Positions 61,202-64,000 of a stretch of DNA of 64,000 bases are shown here, in pieces (within the stretch, counting starts at the first letter, position 1; each line of letters begins with the position of its first letter). Below the pieces are notes generated by a model that saw only the letters and a program-made list of their open reading frames with translations, was not told the origin of the DNA and ran no database searches. Source of the DNA: Jiella flava (GTDB lineage: Bacteria; Pseudomonadota; Alphaproteobacteria; Rhizobiales; Rhizobiaceae); contig NZ_JAFMPP010000005.1 in assembly GCF_017349315.1 (NCBI RefSeq), positions 62,001 through 126,000 of the forward strand. The letters run 5' to 3'. A program made the position numbers and the translations under genes.

Positions 61202-61531
61202 TCACTATAATCTGGAAGAAATTTCACCTTAAGCGTTTATTCTGCCGGTTGCTTGAGGGTGGCCGCAAAACATTACGAAAAATTCATTTTGCCACCTACA
61301 GGCTGTTGCCGACTGCGCTCAACCTATTGAATTACAAACTTCCTTTTGGTGACGCATGACATTTGCCTTTCAATTATATGGCCTTCACTAGAATCAATCA
61401 AAATTATGATCGTTGATGTCAGGTATCTGCGGCGTTAGACGCGGAAGATCCGTCGATGAGTGTGGTGTTCAACTCGTGCATTGAACTGCTCCGCTTACGA
61501 CGACCACCGACCACGATCATGAAGGGATGGC
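61202..61531. other. AT-rich region upstream of efeU
   Basis: About 330 bases, AT-rich to about 61420. An inverted repeat GTTCAA-N8-TTGAAC (61467-61486) lies 45 bases before the efeU ATG and could be an operator. I looked for Fur, Irr (TTTAGAA-type) and RirA (TGA-N9-TCA) boxes and found no clear match. Confidence 0.45.
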
Positions 61532-63160
61532 ATGCTCGCCACGCTCGTCATCGGCTTGCGCGAGGGCCTCGAAGCGGCTCTCATCGTTGGCATCATCGCC
61601 GCGTTCCTCAGGAAGAACGGCCATAGTCTCGTCGCCATGTGGGTCGGCGTGGTGCTCGCCGTCATTTTATCGTTGGCGGTCGGCGTCGGCCTCGCTTGGG
61701 TGGAGCAGGCGTTGCCGCAGGCGGCGCAGGAGGGGCTGGAGACGGTGATCGGGGCGCTCGCCGTCGTCTTCGTCACCGGCATGATCTTCTGGATGAATCA
61801 GCACGCCCGCGACATGAAGCGGCAGATTGAGGCCGATGCGGCCGAAGCGCTGAGCCGAGCCAGCGGCTTGGCGCTGGCGGTCATGGCCTTTCTCGCGGTT
61901 CTCAAGGAAGGCTTCGAGACGAGCGTTTTCCTGCTCGCAACCTTTTCGGCAGCGCAGTCTGCCGGATTGGCGGCGGCCGGGGCGATCGTTGGCTTGCTGA
62001 TGGCCGTCGTCATCGGCTGGGGCATCTATGTCGGCGGGGTGCGGATCAATCTATCGCGCTTCTTTCGCGCCACGGGCGTTTTTCTCATTCTCGTCGCCGC
62101 GGGACTGGTCGTTTCGTCGTTGCGAACGGCGCATGAGGCCGGCTGGCTGAATGTGGGGCAGGGCGTCGCCTTGCATCTCGCCTGGTTGGTGGCGCCCGGC
62201 ACCATTCAATCCGCGTTGGTGACCGGCGTGCTCGGCATCCCGGCCGATCCCCGCCAGATCGAAGTGATCGGCTGGCTCGCCTATCTCGTGCCGACCGCGC
62301 TGCTGGTCTACTGGCCGCAGAGCCGACGGCCGAGTGCGGCGACAGCCGTGAAGCTGCGGTTTCTCGGGGCCGGGGCACTCGCGGGTCTCGCCGCGGCGCT
62401 TGCGCTTTTCTACCCGGAGCCGGCGACTGTTTTGCCGGGCGCTGTCCCGATCGTGACAGCCAAGGCGGAGGCGATGACGTCGGCCGGCACGATTTCGCTT
62501 GAACGGGCGGTGGATGGAACGCCTTCGCTGCTCGATCTCGATCGCGAAGGCGTGCCGCAAGGCAGCATCGATCTTGCCGGCGCGGAGAGCCAGCCCACCC
62601 ACCACGCGGGCATGGCCGCTCGGCTCTGGACCGTCAGCGCGCGCGCACGGCCCGAAGACATGCCCGAAGAGCTTAGTTTGGACGACGTCGTTCGGCTGGC
62701 CGGTGGTCGATTGCCGCGCGGGCTCAGCCCTTCGTCCCATCCGGGGCCTTTTACCGCGGACTGGACGCTCGACCGTTCGCTCGACCTCTGGACAGTCAAG
62801 GGGCAGCTTCTCGATGCCCAGGAGACCGACAAGGTGCTCGTGAAGCTGTCGGGAAGTGGCTTGATGGGCGCGCGCTTCCTGCGTGTCGCCGATCTCGATC
62901 AGATGCCCTTCGCCGCCGGCTGGCAGGTGTCCGACGCCTACCGCGAAAAGGCGGCTCGAACGTTCTCCGCCCTCGAATTGGCTGAGGCTGGCCGAGCGTT
63001 CTGGGTGCGGGATCTGCCGATCGGCCTGTTGGCGATCGCGCTCTTTTTCACGGTGACGGGCTGGCGCTTGCTGCAGCGCGAACGCCGCTCCTCCCGAGCC
63101 ACCAACGCAATCCCATTACCGCATCATGATCTTAAAGGAGAACCGCATGCCTCGCATTAA
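61532..63160 (+). CDS. efeU: EfeU/FTR1-type iron permease with C-terminal periplasmic extension
   Basis: An inner-membrane iron permease of the OFeT family. Two REXXE-type motifs are present: REGLE (10-14) and KEGFE (125-129; Arg replaced by Lys). Seven membrane spans lie in the first 290 residues. Unlike E. coli EfeU (about 276 residues), the 542-residue product continues with about 210 residues of polar sequence (300-510) and a final membrane span (DLPIGLLAIALFFTVTGWRL). The ATG has AAGGGA upstream. Its end overlaps efeO by 14 bases. It transports Fe2+/Fe3+ with EfeO. Confidence 0.88.
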   Translation: MLATLVIGLREGLEAALIVGIIAAFLRKNGHSLVAMWVGVVLAVILSLAVGVGLAWVEQALPQAAQEGLETVIGALAVVFVTGMIFWMNQHARDMKRQIEADAAEALSRASGLALAVMAFLAVLKEGFETSVFLLATFSAAQSAGLAAAGAIVGLLMAVVIGWGIYVGGVRINLSRFFRATGVFLILVAAGLVVSSLRTAHEAGWLNVGQGVALHLAWLVAPGTIQSALVTGVLGIPADPRQIEVIGWLAYLVPTALLVYWPQSRRPSAATAVKLRFLGAGALAGLAAALALFYPEPATVLPGAVPIVTAKAEAMTSAGTISLERAVDGTPSLLDLDREGVPQGSIDLAGAESQPTHHAGMAARLWTVSARARPEDMPEELSLDDVVRLAGGRLPRGLSPSSHPGPFTADWTLDRSLDLWTVKGQLLDAQETDKVLVKLSGSGLMGARFLRVADLDQMPFAAGWQVSDAYREKAARTFSALELAEAGRAFWVRDLPIGLLAIALFFTVTGWRLLQRERRSSRATNAIPLPHHDLKGEPHASH

Positions 63161-64000
63161 GTCGCTCGTTCATTCCCTGCGTTTCGGTGGAATTACGGGC
63201 CTTGCCGCCCTGATGCCCCTGCTACCGGGTTCCGCGCTTGCGAGCGAAGCGCCGATCCATAACGGCGCCTCGCAGGTTGCGATCACGCTCACCGGCGACA
63301 AGGGCGGCTCCTGCAAGCTGGATCATGATGCGGCGAAAGCAGGTCCGGTCACCTTTAAGGTCACCAACAAGACCGCGACTTCGATCAATGAGGTCGAGCT
63401 TTTGAGCAACGACCGGATCCTCGGCGAGAAGGAAAATCTGGCGCCGGGTCTGCCGACGGTCGGCTTTACCGTTACCCTCGGCGGCGGCAAGTATCAGATC
63501 TACTGCCCCGGCGCGGCGAAGGAAACCGTCGCCTTCACCGTCAAGGGCAAGGCCGTGAAGAAGTCCGGCACCGTCGCAAATCTCTTCGCCGACGGCACCA
63601 AGGGTTACGCCCATTATGTCGACGGTGTCGTTGACGCCATGGTGACGGCGGTCGGTCAGTTGAATGCCGCCATTCAGGCGGGCGACATTGACAAGGCGAA
63701 GGCTGTCTATCCGGGTTCGCGGGCCTTCTACGAACGCATCGAGTCCGACGTCGACGGTTTCGTGCTGCCCGGCTTCAAAGCCACTGACAATGCCGGTAAT
63801 CTCGACTATCTGATCGATATGCGGGCTTCCAATCTCGATCCGGCTGTCGGTTGGCACGGCTTCCATGCAATCGAGCGCGATCTTTACCAGAACAACGCGA
63901 TCACCGATGGGACCAAAAAGCTGGCGGCCGAGCTCTATGCCAATGTCAAGAAGCTTGACGAGTTGGCCGGCAAGTTGAAATATCAGCCCGAGGATCTGGC
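63147..64000 (+). CDS. efeO: EfeO, iron-binding periplasmic component (3' end cut by window)
   Basis: At least 284 residues, open to the window end. It has an N-terminal signal (HSLRFGGITGLAALMPLLPG, cleavage near ALA-SE), a cupredoxin-like domain (about 40-125: GPVTFKVTNKTATSINEVEL, KYQIYCPG) and the start of the M75/imelysin domain with HxxE (H240-E243, HAIE). AAAGGAG lies before the ATG 63147. It captures ferrous/ferric iron for EfeU; the usual third gene, efeB, would lie beyond the window. Confidence 0.92.
   Translation, partial: MPRIKSLVHSLRFGGITGLAALMPLLPGSALASEAPIHNGASQVAITLTGDKGGSCKLDHDAAKAGPVTFKVTNKTATSINEVELLSNDRILGEKENLAPGLPTVGFTVTLGGGKYQIYCPGAAKETVAFTVKGKAVKKSGTVANLFADGTKGYAHYVDGVVDAMVTAVGQLNAAIQAGDIDKAKAVYPGSRAFYERIESDVDGFVLPGFKATDNAGNLDYLIDMRASNLDPAVGWHGFHAIERDLYQNNAITDGTKKLAAELYANVKKLDELAGKLKYQPEDL

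Noticed and set aside
1-64000. CRISPR array, tRNA/rRNA genes, insertion sequences, prophage
   Set aside because: No regularly spaced repeats, tRNA-like cloverleaf with conserved GGTTCGAATCC arm, rRNA sequence or transposase/integrase ORF was seen.

Overview
The window is GC-rich DNA from an alphaproteobacterium, most likely a member of the Hyphomicrobiales (Rhizobiales). Evidence: ugp, amide/urea-type and sulfonate-type ABC operons of rhizobial style, an Rrf2 regulator beside a sulfonate-type uptake operon, an AdoCbl riboswitch, and three copies of an interspersed 'GCATCGGCCCGAA...ATCGGAATCG' element of the kind scattered through Rhizobiales genomes. No rRNA, tRNA, CRISPR array, prophage or insertion sequence was seen. 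Genes are densely packed, and many junctions are ATGA, GTGA or TGATG overlaps, which imply translational coupling.

Layout. 1-4.2 kb: a D-2-hydroxyacid (FAD) dehydrogenase cut by the left edge, a HisN-type phosphatase and a class IV aminotransferase-fold protein that lacks its catalytic lysine. 4.2-7.1 kb: a GAF-PAS-PAS-PAS-GGDEF-EAL c-di-GMP protein. 7.8-13.5 kb: a sulfonate/nitrate-type ABC importer with a hydrolase, a flavoprotein, an Rrf2 regulator and a small membrane protein; two matching 15-bp motifs lie before the two transcription units. 14.3-18.3 kb: a spermidine/iron-like ABC importer (binding protein, two permeases, ATPase), then a convergent FAH-family gene. 20.3-35.3 kb: an exopolysaccharide locus with initiating sugar-phosphate transferase, NusG/RfaH-like factor, GDP-mannose 3,5-epimerase-like enzyme, WecG-type transferase, flippase, FkbM methyltransferase, four glycosyltransferases, a polymerase/ligase and a BY-kinase co-polymerase. 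35.4-44 kb: a succinate-semialdehyde dehydrogenase, a ugpBAECQ-type glycerophosphodiester/glycerol-3-phosphate system and a divergent ROK regulator. 44-47.4 kb: a B12-type BtuFCD importer behind a cobalamin riboswitch. 47.4-57 kb: a nine-gene amide-utilisation unit, amiC-amiR-binding protein-urtBCDE-like transporter-formamidase-tandem nitrilase. 57.3-61.1 kb: an SDR, a small conserved-looking protein, a GNAT-like protein, a LysR regulator and an XRE regulator. 61.5-64 kb: efeU and the start of efeO (ferrous iron uptake), cut by the right edge.

The most informative new-looking signals are: (1) the leader before amiC, which ends in an intrinsic terminator and carries two hairpins with A1/G4 hexaloops, as expected of an ANTAR antitermination switch driven by the AmiR encoded in the same unit; (2) a PLP aminotransferase homologue with Asn in place of the Schiff-base Lys; (3) a tandem nitrilase whose second domain has lost Cys and Lys; (4) a shared putative Rrf2 operator; (5) an ops-like GCGGTAGC element downstream of an RfaH-like gene; and (6) a hairpin directly after the binding-protein gene in three separate ABC operons.
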